Position numbers and translations under genes: made by a program
Source of the DNA: Litorivivens sp047622145
GTDB taxonomy: Bacteria > Pseudomonadota > Gammaproteobacteria > Pseudomonadales > Spongiibacteraceae
Assembly (NCBI GenBank): GCA_047622145.1
Contig: JBLHMO010000025.1
Location: 1-29,042, forward strand
Length of the DNA: 29,042 nucleotides
Reading direction: 5' to 3'
The notes under the pieces: model-generated
Told to the model about the DNA's origin: nothing
Databases searched by the model: none
The model's input: only the letters and a program-made list of their open reading frames with translations
Shown: positions 1 through 10,086 of the stretch, in pieces
Layout: every line of letters begins with the position of its first letter
How positions within the stretch are numbered: the first letter of the stretch is position 1

Positions 1-19
1 ACGATTGCCCTAGCCGGGC

Positions 20-1420
20 TTACGTTGTTAGCGAACGCAGCAGATTTTGGTAATCCTCACGGATATCAGCACTGGTTTCGCGCAGCTCTTTTATTTTGCG
101 GCAGCCGTGTAGCACCGTCGTGTGATCGCGACCGCCAAAGGCGTCGCCAATTTCCGGCAGGCTGTGGTTGGTTAATTCCTTGGCCAAGGCCATCGCCACT
201 TGCCGGGGCCGGGCGACCGAGCGGCTGCGCCGCTTTGACATAAGATCGGCGACCTTGATTTTGTAATATTCGGCGACGGTGCGCTGAATATTATCGACAC
301 TGACCTGCTTGTCCTGCAGCGCCAAAAGATCTTTCAGTGATTCTCTAATCAGCGGAATATCGATTGCGCGCGCCATAAAGCGTGCGCTCGCAACGACCCG
401 CTTAAGCGCGCCCTCAAGCTCCCGCACGTTGGAACGTACCCGCTGGCCAATAAAAAATGCTGCATCTTGGGGCAGGTCAACTTTCTCCTGCTCTGCCTTC
501 TTCATTAATATCGCCACCCGGGTTTCTAGCTCCGGCGGCTCTACCGCAACCGTCAAGCCCCAGCCAAAGCGCGACTTGAGACGCTCTTCCAGGCCGTTAA
601 TTTCCTTGGGGTAACGATCACAGGTCAGTATCATTTGCTGCCCGCCTTCAAGCAGGGAATTAAAGGTATGAAAAAACTCTTCCTGTGAGCGGTCCTTGCC
701 GGCAAAAAATTGAATATCGTCGATTAGAAGGGCATCCACCGAACGATAATAGCGTTTAAATTCATTGATGGCGTTTAAAGAGAGCGCCTTGACCATATCC
801 GCAACAAAGCGCTCCGAGTGCAGATAAACAATCTTGGCATCAGGCTTATGCTGGAGCATGGCATTACCCACCGCGTGCATCAGGTGGGTTTTGCCCAAGC
901 CCACGCCGCCGTATAGAAAGACCGGGTTATAGGCCTGGCCCGGGTTTTCAGCAACCTGCATGGCCGCTGCCCGCGCCAACTGATTAGACTTACCTTCCAC
1001 AAAGGTGTCGAAGGTGTGATTTGCCATCAGAGAGCTTTGGTGGCGAAAGCCCCCCCCATCGGGCTCAACCCGGCGGACTGGACGCGGGCGCTCCCGTTGA
1101 AAAAGCGATTTCGCTTGCGAAACCGATTCACGCTGAACATCGGCAGCATCTATATTCTGTTGCACGCGCTGCAGTGGCTTGCCACCAATATCGACAACAA
1201 CATCGAAATTCCTGTTGGCGTTGGACTCACCCATCAGTTGTGAAATTCTGTCCAGATAGCGATCCGCAACCCAATCTTTAATAAAGCGATTGGGGGCGAG
1301 TAACTGTAATTGATCTCCATTGGCAACGGCGCGCAGCGGTCTAATCCAGGTATTAAACTGCTGAGACGGCAACTCGTTCTGTAAATGATGAAGACACTGT
1401 TCCCAAGCTACGTCCGGCAC
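20..1420 (-). CDS. dnaA: Chromosomal replication initiator protein DnaA
   Basis: AAA+ ATPase that binds DnaA boxes at oriC and melts the origin; cytoplasmic. The 466-residue length is typical. Domain I is at about residues 1-80 (ending after the QFNTWIRPL type motif), followed by a short linker. The AAA+ core shows Walker A GGVGLGKTH (171-179), Walker B LLIDDIQF (231-238) and the sensor II region RSNVRELEGAL (about 329-339). Domain IV carries the DnaA-box-binding signature RDHTTVLHGCRKI (431-443). The start is GTG, chosen because the protein then begins exactly at domain I, and an AGGAG (1431-1435, minus strand) lies 10 nt upstream. It is divergent from rpmH, with the origin-like spacer between them. 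dnaN would be expected just beyond the left edge. Identification is certain; the exact start is slightly less so. Confidence 0.98.
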   Translation of the reverse strand: MPDVAWEQCLHHLQNELPSQQFNTWIRPLRAVANGDQLQLLAPNRFIKDWVADRYLDRISQLMGESNANRNFDVVVDIGGKPLQRVQQNIDAADVQRESVSQAKSLFQRERPRPVRRVEPDGGGFRHQSSLMANHTFDTFVEGKSNQLARAAAMQVAENPGQAYNPVFLYGGVGLGKTHLMHAVGNAMLQHKPDAKIVYLHSERFVADMVKALSLNAINEFKRYYRSVDALLIDDIQFFAGKDRSQEEFFHTFNSLLEGGQQMILTCDRYPKEINGLEERLKSRFGWGLTVAVEPPELETRVAILMKKAEQEKVDLPQDAAFFIGQRVRSNVRELEGALKRVVASARFMARAIDIPLIRESLKDLLALQDKQVSVDNIQRTVAEYYKIKVADLMSKRRSRSVARPRQVAMALAKELTNHSLPEIGDAFGGRDHTTVLHGCRKIKELRETSADIREDYQNLLRSLTT

Positions 1421-1470
1421 GGTAAAAACTCTCCTGCCCTTTTTATAATAATGGTAATTATGATAAAAAC

Positions 1471-1499
1471 TTTATGGCGGTGGCTGTGATAAATGGCAA
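1471..1499 (-). promoter_or_regulatory. Candidate sigma-70 promoter of dnaA
   Basis: On the minus strand, TTGCCA (1494-1499) and CATAAA (1471-1476) are separated by 17 nt, about 50 nt upstream of the dnaA GTG. The -35 is good and the -10 is mediocre. A perfect DnaA box at 1551-1559 lies about 50 nt further upstream, which would allow autoregulation of dnaA by DnaA (inference). Confidence 0.4.
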
Positions 1500-1540
1500 C
1501 GAAGGCACTAGACCCCTAAGAGCAGTTATTGTAACGCCGG

Positions 1541-1715
1541 AGCTTCAATTTTATCCACAGATATTCCAAAAAAACATTTATCTTGCCTTAAATTATTATC
1601 TTATTATTCAACTACTTATTGTTTTTTGAAACAATTAAATGTTTATTTATTCCCATTAGGAAATAATTGGGTATAACTACATAATTATCCTGTGGATAAA
1701 CTGTCCACAGCCCAA
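1541..1715. other. Candidate oriC (dnaA-rpmH spacer) with DnaA boxes and AT-rich unwinding region
   Basis: The 525-bp spacer 1421-1945 contains no gene. It has two perfect DnaA boxes in opposite orientation: TTATCCACA at 1551-1559 (plus strand) and TGTGGATAA at 1691-1699 (minus-strand box). A partial site, TGTCCACA, follows at 1702-1709. The interval between the boxes (about 1560-1690) is almost purely AT-rich, with runs such as TTATTATCTTATTATTC, and resembles a DNA unwinding element. Pseudomonas-type origins lie in exactly this dnaA-rpmH interval. The rest of the spacer holds the two divergent promoters. The box count is low for an origin, so the region between mnmE and mnmG is a competing candidate. 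Confidence 0.6.
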
Positions 1716-1805
1716 TAGGTAAGTGCTCGCTTTCGTTCCGCCTCGCTAAGCGCCCTCCGAAAAAATCTGGGCCAGCCAATAGTTCGATCCTAACTAAGAA
1801 ATACA

Positions 1806-1834
1806 TTGCCATGTATGCGCAAATTCTCTAGAAT
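1806..1834 (+). promoter_or_regulatory. Sigma-70 promoter of the rpmH operon
   Basis: TTGCCA (1806-1811) and TAGAAT (1829-1834) are separated by exactly 17 nt, giving a predicted start near 1841 and a leader of about 105 nt before rpmH. It is the only strong promoter-like pair ahead of the rpmH-rnpA-yidD-yidC-mnmE run, which has almost no internal spacing. Confidence 0.6.
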
Positions 1835-1945
1835 TCGCGATCCTTATTTTTAGTGTTGTTGGGGATCGTTCTACTGTCGGCCTCGGCAACAAATTACCTT
1901 CTAACTGCTTATTACCCTCATGGGTGAAAGCGCTGGAGAATAGCA

Positions 1946-2080
1946 ATGAAAAGAACCTTTCAACCAAGCGTGCTTAAGCGCAAGCGCACCCATGGATTTC
2001 GTGCTCGTATGTCAACAAAAGCTGGCCGCCGAGTTATCCAACGCCGTCGTGCAAAAGGTCGTCAGCGTCTCTCAGCTTAA
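1946..2080 (+). CDS. rpmH: 50S ribosomal protein L34
   Basis: A 44-residue, very basic protein beginning MKRTFQPSVLKRKRTHGFRA and ending GRQRLSA, which is the highly conserved full length of bacterial L34. L34 binds 23S rRNA in the large ribosomal subunit. The ATG is preceded by GGAG at 1935-1938. It is the first gene of the operon and lies 30 nt before rnpA, the standard pairing that links ribosome and RNase P production. A stop follows directly after the conserved C-terminus. Identification is certain. Confidence 0.98.
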   Translation: MKRTFQPSVLKRKRTHGFRARMSTKAGRRVIQRRRAKGRQRLSA

Positions 2081-2110
2081 TTCAGCGTTTGCGAATGGCT
2101 ATACAGCACC

Positions 2111-2524
2111 GTGACCACAGAAGGTTTTGCCAAAACGTCACGGTTGCTGAATGCCAAAGACTACAAGCAGGTTTTCGACAACGCCCGTCTTAAAGTTTCC
2201 ACTCAGGAACTGCTGTTCCTAGCCCATCCCAGTGAACTGCCTCAAGCCCGCCTCGGTTTGGTCATTGCCAAAAAACACGTCAAACTCTCCGTCGGCCGCA
2301 ACCGCATCAAGCGCGTACTGCGCGATAGCTTCCGCCATCACCAACATGAACTCACCGGCTTGGATATAGTCGTGCTTGCGCGCAAGGGATTGGCTACACT
2401 AGACAAGCAGCAGCTCCATCTCTGTTGCCAACAAATGTGGCAACAACTTCAGAAAAAAGTCGATAAACAACAACGGCGAGTTGAGCAACAGCGTCGGGAG
2501 ACCAGCACATGCGATCCATCCTGA
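2111..2524 (+). CDS. rnpA: Ribonuclease P protein component
   Basis: Protein subunit of RNase P, which helps the catalytic RNA remove 5' leaders from tRNA precursors. It has 137 residues with a GTG start. The diagnostic basic motif SVGRNRIKRVLRDSFR is at about residues 60-75 and includes the RNR triplet (63-65); the preceding strand LGLVIAKKHVK is also typical. The C-terminal tail, from about residue 110, is Gln/Arg rich and somewhat longer than the E. coli protein (119 aa), as is common in this group. The 3' end overlaps yidD by 16 nt, so translation of the two is probably coupled. Confidence 0.95.
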   Translation: MTTEGFAKTSRLLNAKDYKQVFDNARLKVSTQELLFLAHPSELPQARLGLVIAKKHVKLSVGRNRIKRVLRDSFRHHQHELTGLDIVVLARKGLATLDKQQLHLCCQQMWQQLQKKVDKQQRRVEQQRRETSTCDPS

Positions 2525-2793
2525 TAGCGCTAGTACGCGCCTATCGTTATCTGATTAGCCCGCTGATGGCCAGCCACTGCCGTTTTTATCCCAGCTGTTC
2601 CGTATACGCACTCGAAGCACTCGAACAGCACGGTAGCCTTCGCGGCAGCGCCCTGGCATTAAAACGCATTGCCCGCTGCCACCCGTTTAACCCTGGCGGC
2701 TATGACCCGGTTCCGGAATCGGAAACTTGCAAGGAAGCCCTTTGTAAACACAGCCACGACGCCACCCAACCAACGCAGGCGCATTCTTCATAA
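2509..2793 (+). CDS. yidD: Membrane protein insertion efficiency factor YidD
   Basis: Small (94 aa) membrane-associated protein of the UPF0161 family that assists YidC-dependent insertion of inner-membrane proteins. The conserved pattern is visible: an amphipathic N-terminus RAYRYLISPL, then CRFYPSCSVYALEAL with Cys24 and Cys30, then RIARCHPFNPGGYDPVP with Cys57. It starts inside the end of rnpA, and its stop shares one base with the yidC start (TAATG at 2791-2795), so the rnpA-yidD-yidC block is translationally coupled. The tail after residue 70 is variable in the family. Confidence 0.95.
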   Translation: MRSILIALVRAYRYLISPLMASHCRFYPSCSVYALEALEQHGSLRGSALALKRIARCHPFNPGGYDPVPESETCKEALCKHSHDATQPTQAHSS

Positions 2794-4463
2794 TGGATAT
2801 CCAACGTACCTTGCTCATTGCCGCCATCGCGGTGCTGTCTTTTATGCTAGTCACTGAATGGGGCAATTTCCGCCAACAGGACACTAGCACCCCGGTAGCC
2901 AGCCAACCCAGTTCTAACCCGAGTGTCCCCACCATAGAAAATAGGGACTTCGTCGCTGAAGACATCCCGCAACTGCCCGGCACAGCGCCAGAAGCCGAGT
3001 TGCCGAAGGCAAATAGTGATCAGCAGATCACCGTCAGCACGGATGTCCTTAGATTGCGACTGGATTTGCGCGGGGGTGATGTCGTCTATGCGGCCCTGCC
3101 CAAGCATTTCGCAAAAATAGATACGCCTGATAAGCCTTTCGTTTTACTCGAACATTCAGCGGCCCGCGAATATATCGCGCAAAGTGGCCTCATTGGCCAG
3201 GATGGCACAGACACCCGCGAAGGGCGCCCTGAGTTCAGTACCGACAAAACCAGTTATACCCTAGCCGATGGTCAGGACGAATTAACCGTCACTTTGGCAT
3301 ACGCCCCCAGTCGCGAGCTCACTATTTATAAGCACTACCGTTTTAAACGGGGCGCATATACCGCAGAGCTTGATTATGAAATAGATAACCGCAGCGACAA
3401 ACCTTGGCAAGCGGCTTTGTTTACTCAGCTAAAACGCGACAGTAGCGAAGACCCCACCGTACAAGACAGCGGCGCTATGGGTATGCAGCCATTTCTCGGC
3501 GTGGCCTATCGCACTAGCGAAGATCCCTTTCAGAAATTAAAATTTGACAAGATGCGCGATAAACCCTTAAAGCTGGAAATGACCGGTGGCTGGATCGCGA
3601 TTGTTCAACATTACTTTTTGAGTGCTTGGATCGCCCCGGCCGAAAACCAGAACTTGTTCACTACTTCTGTAACGCGCAGCGGCGACAATATTGCTCGCTA
3701 TACCTCACAGGCGGAAACGGTAGCCCCAGGAACAACCGGACATTTCAAAGCCACCTTATACGTAGGTCCTAAAGATCAGTACTCACTGGAAGAGATATCT
3801 CCTGGCCTAGACCTCAGTGTCGACTACGGCTGGCTGTGGTGGATTGCTCAGCCTCTATTCTGGATTCTTACCCAAATTCACAAATTGTTAGGCAACTGGG
3901 GCTTATCCATAATAGGCGTCACCCTGCTAGTTAAAATCGTATTCTTCCAGTTGAATGCGACAGCGTTTCGTTCAATGGCAAACATGCGCCGGGTGCAACC
4001 AAAACTGCTTGCTCTGCGTGAGCAGCACGGCGATGACCGTCAAAAGCAGTCTGCAGCGATGATGGAGCTCTACAAAAAAGAGAAGATTAATCCGCTCGGC
4101 GGCTGTCTACCCATACTCGTGCAAATGCCGGTATTTATTTCTTTATATTGGGTGTTGATGGAAAGCGTGGAATTACGACACGCACCATTTTTTGGTTGGA
4201 TTCAGGATTTGTCCGCGATGGACCCGTATTACATCCTGCCCCTGATAATGGGCGTATCCATGTTCATTCAACAAAAATTAAACCCGCCGCCACCAGACCC
4301 TATGCAAGCCAAAGTAATGCAGTGGCTACCCGTTATTTTCACCTTTTTCTTTCTGTTCTTCCCCGCAGGGCTAGTGCTGTACTGGGTGGTTAACAACGTC
4401 TTGTCCATTACCCAGCAATACATTATTACCCGCAGCATCGAGAAGAATCAGGCCAAAACCTAA
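2793..4463 (+). CDS. yidC: Membrane protein insertase YidC
   Basis: Inner-membrane insertase/chaperone that integrates proteins such as the F0 a and c subunits, alone or with SecYEG. The 556 residues match the Gram-negative long form. There is an N-terminal anchor at about 5-24 (LLIAAIAVLSFMLV), a large periplasmic beta-sandwich domain to about 345, and then the five-helix insertase core. Lys381, in LLVKIVFF, occupies the position of the groove arginine of E. coli YidC (R366). The cytoplasmic loop NMRRVQPKL and the segment GGCLPILVQMPVFISLYWVL are canonical. The C-terminus has NPPPPDPMQAKVMQWLPVIF and the last helix, ending SITQQYIITR. It is directly followed by mnmE with no spacer. Confidence 0.98.
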   Translation: MDIQRTLLIAAIAVLSFMLVTEWGNFRQQDTSTPVASQPSSNPSVPTIENRDFVAEDIPQLPGTAPEAELPKANSDQQITVSTDVLRLRLDLRGGDVVYAALPKHFAKIDTPDKPFVLLEHSAAREYIAQSGLIGQDGTDTREGRPEFSTDKTSYTLADGQDELTVTLAYAPSRELTIYKHYRFKRGAYTAELDYEIDNRSDKPWQAALFTQLKRDSSEDPTVQDSGAMGMQPFLGVAYRTSEDPFQKLKFDKMRDKPLKLEMTGGWIAIVQHYFLSAWIAPAENQNLFTTSVTRSGDNIARYTSQAETVAPGTTGHFKATLYVGPKDQYSLEEISPGLDLSVDYGWLWWIAQPLFWILTQIHKLLGNWGLSIIGVTLLVKIVFFQLNATAFRSMANMRRVQPKLLALREQHGDDRQKQSAAMMELYKKEKINPLGGCLPILVQMPVFISLYWVLMESVELRHAPFFGWIQDLSAMDPYYILPLIMGVSMFIQQKLNPPPPDPMQAKVMQWLPVIFTFFFLFFPAGLVLYWVVNNVLSITQQYIITRSIEKNQAKT

Positions 4464-5816
4464 ATGTACAACACCGACACCATTGCCGCCATCGCAACGC
4501 CGACCGGTCGTGGTGGTGTCGGCATTATCCGCATCTCCGGACCCCAGTGTTTAGAGATCGTTAATCCCTTACTCAAGAACAAAAAGCTTAAGCCGCGACA
4601 GGCGCATTTCTCTCAGTTTTACAATACTTCTAACGATAAAGATCAGATGATAGATAGCGGTATCGTTTTGTACTTTCCTGCCCCCCATTCTTTTACCGGT
4701 GAAGATGTTGTAGAGCTGCAAGGCCATGGTGGCCCAGTGATTCTCAACATGCTGTTACGCGAAATTTTTCGTCTAGGAGCACGCCAAGCCAAGCCAGGTG
4801 AATTCTCCGAGCGCGCTTTTCTTAATGACAAAATAGATTTGGCGCAGGCAGAAGCAATAGCGGATTTAATTGACAGCGCTTCAGAGCAGGCCGCAAAAAA
4901 TGCTGTCCGTTCGTTGGAAGGAGAATTTAGCCGTCGTGTTAACGCCCTTGTTGCGGGGCTAATCCATTTGCGGATTTATGTAGAGGCCGCCATTGATTTT
5001 CCTGAAGAAGAGGTGGATTTTCTCAGTGATGGTAAGGTTCAAAGCGGCTTAAATACGCTGTCAGATGACATGGAAGAGCTGCTTAACAGTGCGCAACAAG
5101 GTGCATTATTACGTGAAGGGATGAACGTTGTAATAGCAGGCAAACCTAATGCGGGAAAATCAAGTTTACTCAATGCTTTGGCGGGCAGGGAGTCAGCAAT
5201 AGTCACCAATATTGCGGGCACGACTCGCGACATACTTAGAGAAACCATCTTGATAGAAGGGATGCCACTGCATGTCGTTGACACCGCTGGTTTACGTGAC
5301 AGTGAGGATACCGTTGAGCAGGAGGGTATACGGCGCGCGTGGTCGGCCATTGATGATGCCGATCGAATCCTATTGGTTGTCGATTCTACCGACCAACACA
5401 GCGCGGATGACATGATTGCGCAAGTGACCAAGCATAAATCCAAACTGACGGTGATCTATAACAAATCGGATCTATCGGGTTTGCCCATCGGTCTTAGTAG
5501 TGACGGCCACAGTTTACAACTCTCGGCCAAAGCCGGAGAGGGCATTGATGAATTGCGGGAACACCTGAAAGATTGTATAGGCTATCACGGCGGCTCAGAC
5601 AGTCAGTTTACCGCCAGGCAACGCCACGTAGACGCATTACAGCTCGCTCGCAAACACTTCGCTATGGGCAGAGAGCAATTAGAGCTCTATCGCGCAGGTG
5701 AGCTTCTAGCAGAAGAACTACGACTAAGCCAAAATGCCCTCAGTTCAATCACGGGTGAATTCACATCGGATGATTTGTTGGGCAAAATATTCTCTAGTTT
5801 TTGTATTGGCAAATAG
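4464..5816 (+). CDS. mnmE: tRNA modification GTPase MnmE (TrmE)
   Basis: Partner of MnmG in forming the 5-carboxymethylaminomethyl group on wobble uridine 34 of tRNAs. It has 450 residues. The N-terminal tetrahydrofolate-binding domain starts DTIAAIATPTGRGGVGIIRI. A helical domain is interrupted by the G domain: P-loop GKPNAGKSS (226-234), G2 loop GTTRD (252-256), DTAG (273-276) and NKSD (333-336). The C-terminus is the family signature ending FCIGK, with catalytically important Cys447. ATG follows the yidC stop without a gap. It is the last gene of the operon, and no convincing intrinsic terminator follows. MnmG is encoded 858 bp downstream in the same direction. Confidence 0.98.
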   Translation: MYNTDTIAAIATPTGRGGVGIIRISGPQCLEIVNPLLKNKKLKPRQAHFSQFYNTSNDKDQMIDSGIVLYFPAPHSFTGEDVVELQGHGGPVILNMLLREIFRLGARQAKPGEFSERAFLNDKIDLAQAEAIADLIDSASEQAAKNAVRSLEGEFSRRVNALVAGLIHLRIYVEAAIDFPEEEVDFLSDGKVQSGLNTLSDDMEELLNSAQQGALLREGMNVVIAGKPNAGKSSLLNALAGRESAIVTNIAGTTRDILRETILIEGMPLHVVDTAGLRDSEDTVEQEGIRRAWSAIDDADRILLVVDSTDQHSADDMIAQVTKHKSKLTVIYNKSDLSGLPIGLSSDGHSLQLSAKAGEGIDELREHLKDCIGYHGGSDSQFTARQRHVDALQLARKHFAMGREQLELYRAGELLAEELRLSQNALSSITGEFTSDDLLGKIFSSFCIGK

Positions 5817-6612
5817 GCGTCTTAAAGCAAAGTCTCAGGTCGGAGTTATTGCTACCGAAAGTGCCCCACAGAGCATTCCGCCCCCCCAAGCCAGAAGCTA
5901 ACGAGAGCTTCACGATTGCCCCCGAGGGTGCTTCCCTGGCGGTTAACGAGGGTTTGTTATGTTCACGCATCCTCCCTAACGCTTGTTTGAGCGCAGTCAT
6001 TTCAATGTGCTAGCGCTTGCAGTCGGCGATTACAGCAGCCTGACTGACCGCTTTTTCCCGCGAATAAGCGCTGTGTGTCAGCACTAGCTCCTTTAAAGTT
6101 ATCAGCCGTTACTTGGGTATTTAAGGGTATATAGGCGTGAGGTTTGAGCACAGGGCCCTTTCTTTTGTCACTATTCTGATTGGGTCTAGGTGGTTATTGC
6201 TGACGTTATTGTTAAGCGATCGGCAGCTGAGCTAAATAATTTTACGGATAAGCCAAATAAGTGAAGAAAAAGTGATTTATTTTTCATGTATAGGTACTGA
6301 AAACTGCGTGGACTAGCTGTGCATAAAGACGGGGATAAGTTTTAAGCTTGTGGATTTAAATATGGGCTTTAAACTTATCCCCATTCCGTACAGACCTGGT
6401 AAGCAGGTAAAACACAGGCGGAAGACCCGCTTATTGACAGGGTTTTTAATCGTATTTCCCATATTAATTCAATGACTTAAAATACTTACCCACATTTCAG
6501 GCCCTCTTTATTACTATATTTACAATAAGGTCTCTTACTTTCTTGCTCTTTTAAGTGTTTTTATCTAATAACTTTTTTTAAAACATGCACTGATTAAATT
6601 TTCACCAGCTTA
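5817..6612. other. Long intergenic region; second origin-like region upstream of mnmG
   Basis: This gap between mnmE and mnmG has no gene I can support. The first 180 bp are GC-balanced. From about 6230 onward it becomes AT-rich and carries DnaA-box-like sites: TGTGCATAA (6318-6326, fits the relaxed consensus TGTGNATAA), TTATCCCCA (6375-6383, one mismatch) and TTACCCACA (6486-6494, one mismatch). AT-rich tracts lie at 6261-6290 (GATTTATTTTTC resembles an E. coli oriC 13-mer) and 6500-6600. In E. coli oriC lies next to mnmG (gidA), so this is a plausible origin or a relic of one; the dnaA-rpmH spacer has better boxes. Confidence 0.4.
6331..6382. repeat. 17-bp inverted repeat inside the origin-like region
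   Basis: Left arm GGGGATAAGTTTTAAGC (6331-6347) and right arm GCTTTAAACTTATCCCC (6366-6382) are reverse complements with one mismatch, separated by 18 bp. Each arm begins or ends in a TTATCCCC core related to a DnaA box, so the dyad may position two protein protomers. It could also be a weak cruciform. It is not followed by a T tract, so a terminator is unlikely. Confidence 0.6.
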
Positions 6613-6640
6613 TTGCAGCGCTGACCGCGACCCGTATAAT
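6613..6640 (+). promoter_or_regulatory. Sigma-70 promoter of mnmG operon
   Basis: TTGCAG (6613-6618) and a perfect TATAAT (6635-6640) are separated by 16 nt, placing the start near 6647, about 28 nt before the mnmG GTG. Transcription from here leads away from the origin-like region, as gidA transcription does beside E. coli oriC. Confidence 0.55.
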
Positions 6641-6674
6641 CACCCTCCCATTTGAGCGCAGCAGGTTTTTTACA

Positions 6675-8567
<1,893 letters not shown>

Positions 8568-8576
8568 GCTGCATTG

Positions 8577-9215
8577 ATGGCGGATGAGCGAGAACAATTA
8601 CAAGTCGGTTTAGCACAACTGGCACTGCCTTCGCCCCTGGTCGAGCGTCAGATCGACCAGTTAATGGTGTATCTGGCCTTACTGGTGAAGTGGAATAAGG
8701 CTTACAATCTTACCGCTATCCGCGATGTCGGTGAGATGGTGGCTAAACACCTGCTCGATAGCCTCAGTATTGCGCCTTACCTTCAGGGGCAGCGTTTTCT
8801 CGATGTGGGAACCGGCGCCGGGTTGCCGGGCATTCCCTTGGCCATCTGTTTTCCGGATAAGCACTTTGAGTTGCTCGACAGCAATGGTAAAAAAACGCGG
8901 TTTTTGCAGCAGGTTGTTGCTGAGCTTGGGCTCACTAACTGCTTGATTCATCGCGCCCGTATTGAATCCTGTGGTTTAGCGCCCGATTATGACGGCATCC
9001 TGTCTCGTGCTTTTGCCTCGTTGGCCGATATGGCCGAGGCTTGCGGCCCGTTGCTGAGGCGTGAGGGTGTGCTCTTGGCCATGAAGGGGCAGTACCCCGG
9101 GGAGGAGTTGAGTCAGCTCCCAAAACCCTATATCGTCATGGGCTCGCACCTGCTAGCGGTGCCGGGTCAGGCCGGCGGGCGTCATCTGCTGGTTCTTGCG
9201 CGTGATACTGGCTAG
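8577..9215 (+). CDS. rsmG: 16S rRNA (guanine(527)-N7)-methyltransferase RsmG (GidB)
   Basis: SAM-dependent methyltransferase that makes m7G527 in 16S rRNA; in other bacteria its loss gives low-level streptomycin resistance. It has 212 residues. Conserved features are NLTAIRD (44-50), the SAM loop LDVGTGAGLPGIPLA (75-89), the acidic DSNGKKTRFL (101-110) and SRAFASL (143-149). I use the ATG at 8577; a TTG one codon upstream (8574) is also open but less likely. It lies between mnmG and parA, the usual place for this gene. Confidence 0.95.
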   Translation: MADEREQLQVGLAQLALPSPLVERQIDQLMVYLALLVKWNKAYNLTAIRDVGEMVAKHLLDSLSIAPYLQGQRFLDVGTGAGLPGIPLAICFPDKHFELLDSNGKKTRFLQQVVAELGLTNCLIHRARIESCGLAPDYDGILSRAFASLADMAEACGPLLRREGVLLAMKGQYPGEELSQLPKPYIVMGSHLLAVPGQAGGRHLLVLARDTG

Positions 9216-9270
9216 TGCAGCGCAGCTAACGAAAACGATAAGCGCAATTAACTCCGAACGCGGTGACAAC

Positions 9271-10086
9271 ATGGCCAGGATACTCGCAATCACCAATCAA
9301 AAAGGTGGCGTCGGCAAGACGACCACAAGCGTCAACTTGGCCGCTTCACTGGCGGCTACCCGCAAGCGTGTATTGCTGATTGATCTTGACCCCCAGGGCA
9401 ATGCGACCATGGGAAGCGGTGTTGATAAAAATACTTTAGAAACGAGCATTTATGAGGTCCTTACCGAAAAAGGCAGCATCGACGATGCGATCGGCAAGGG
9501 CCTGGATGCCGGCTACGACTTGATTGGTGCAAATCAGGATCTGACCGCTGCCGAAGTCGAGCTTATCAATGAAATTGGTCGAGAATTTCGCCTGAGAGAA
9601 GCGCTGGTGCCGGTATCGGAAGACTACGATTTTATTTTGATCGACTGCCCGCCCTCGCTGAATATGCTCACGGTCAATGCGCTGGCCGCCGCCCATGGCG
9701 TGATTATTCCTATGCAATGTGAATACTATGCCTTAGAGGGGCTGACGGCGCTGATCAATACCGTCAATCGCGTCAAGCAACTGATTAATCCGTCCTTGGG
9801 TATCGAGGGGCTGCTGCGCACCATGTACGATCCGCGCAACAGCCTGACCACCGATGTCTCGGCTCAGCTGTATAAACATTTTGGCGACAAGGTTTACCGA
9901 ACCGTCATACCGCGCAACGTTCGTCTCGCTGAAGCGCCCAGCCACGGCATGCCGATAATTCACTACGACAAAGACTCAAAGGGTGCGATGGCCTATATCG
10001 CACTGGCCGGTGAAATGCTCCGGCGCGCAGATAAACCCGGAGCTGCTGAAAAGCCTGAGCTTCAATTAATTCGGTCTGAGAGATAA
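9271..10086 (+). CDS. parA: Chromosome partitioning ATPase ParA (Soj)
   Basis: Walker-type ATPase that, with ParB bound near the origin, segregates newly replicated origins. From the ATG at 9271 it is 271 residues, starting MARILAITNQKGGVGKTTTS with the deviant Walker A KGGVGKTT at 11-18. LLIDLDPQGNAT (Walker A') and DFILIDCPPSLNMLTVNAL (Walker B region) follow. The open frame extends 25 codons upstream to 9196, inside rsmG, but that extension has no family similarity, so the internal ATG is preferred. The stop overlaps the parB ATG (TAATG), indicating coupling. Confidence 0.96.
   Translation: MARILAITNQKGGVGKTTTSVNLAASLAATRKRVLLIDLDPQGNATMGSGVDKNTLETSIYEVLTEKGSIDDAIGKGLDAGYDLIGANQDLTAAEVELINEIGREFRLREALVPVSEDYDFILIDCPPSLNMLTVNALAAAHGVIIPMQCEYYALEGLTALINTVNRVKQLINPSLGIEGLLRTMYDPRNSLTTDVSAQLYKHFGDKVYRTVIPRNVRLAEAPSHGMPIIHYDKDSKGAMAYIALAGEMLRRADKPGAAEKPELQLIRSER

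Noticed and set aside
9196..9270. Upstream extension of parA
   Set aside because: The 25 extra codons overlap rsmG and have no ParA similarity; the ATG at 9271 gives the canonical N-terminus.
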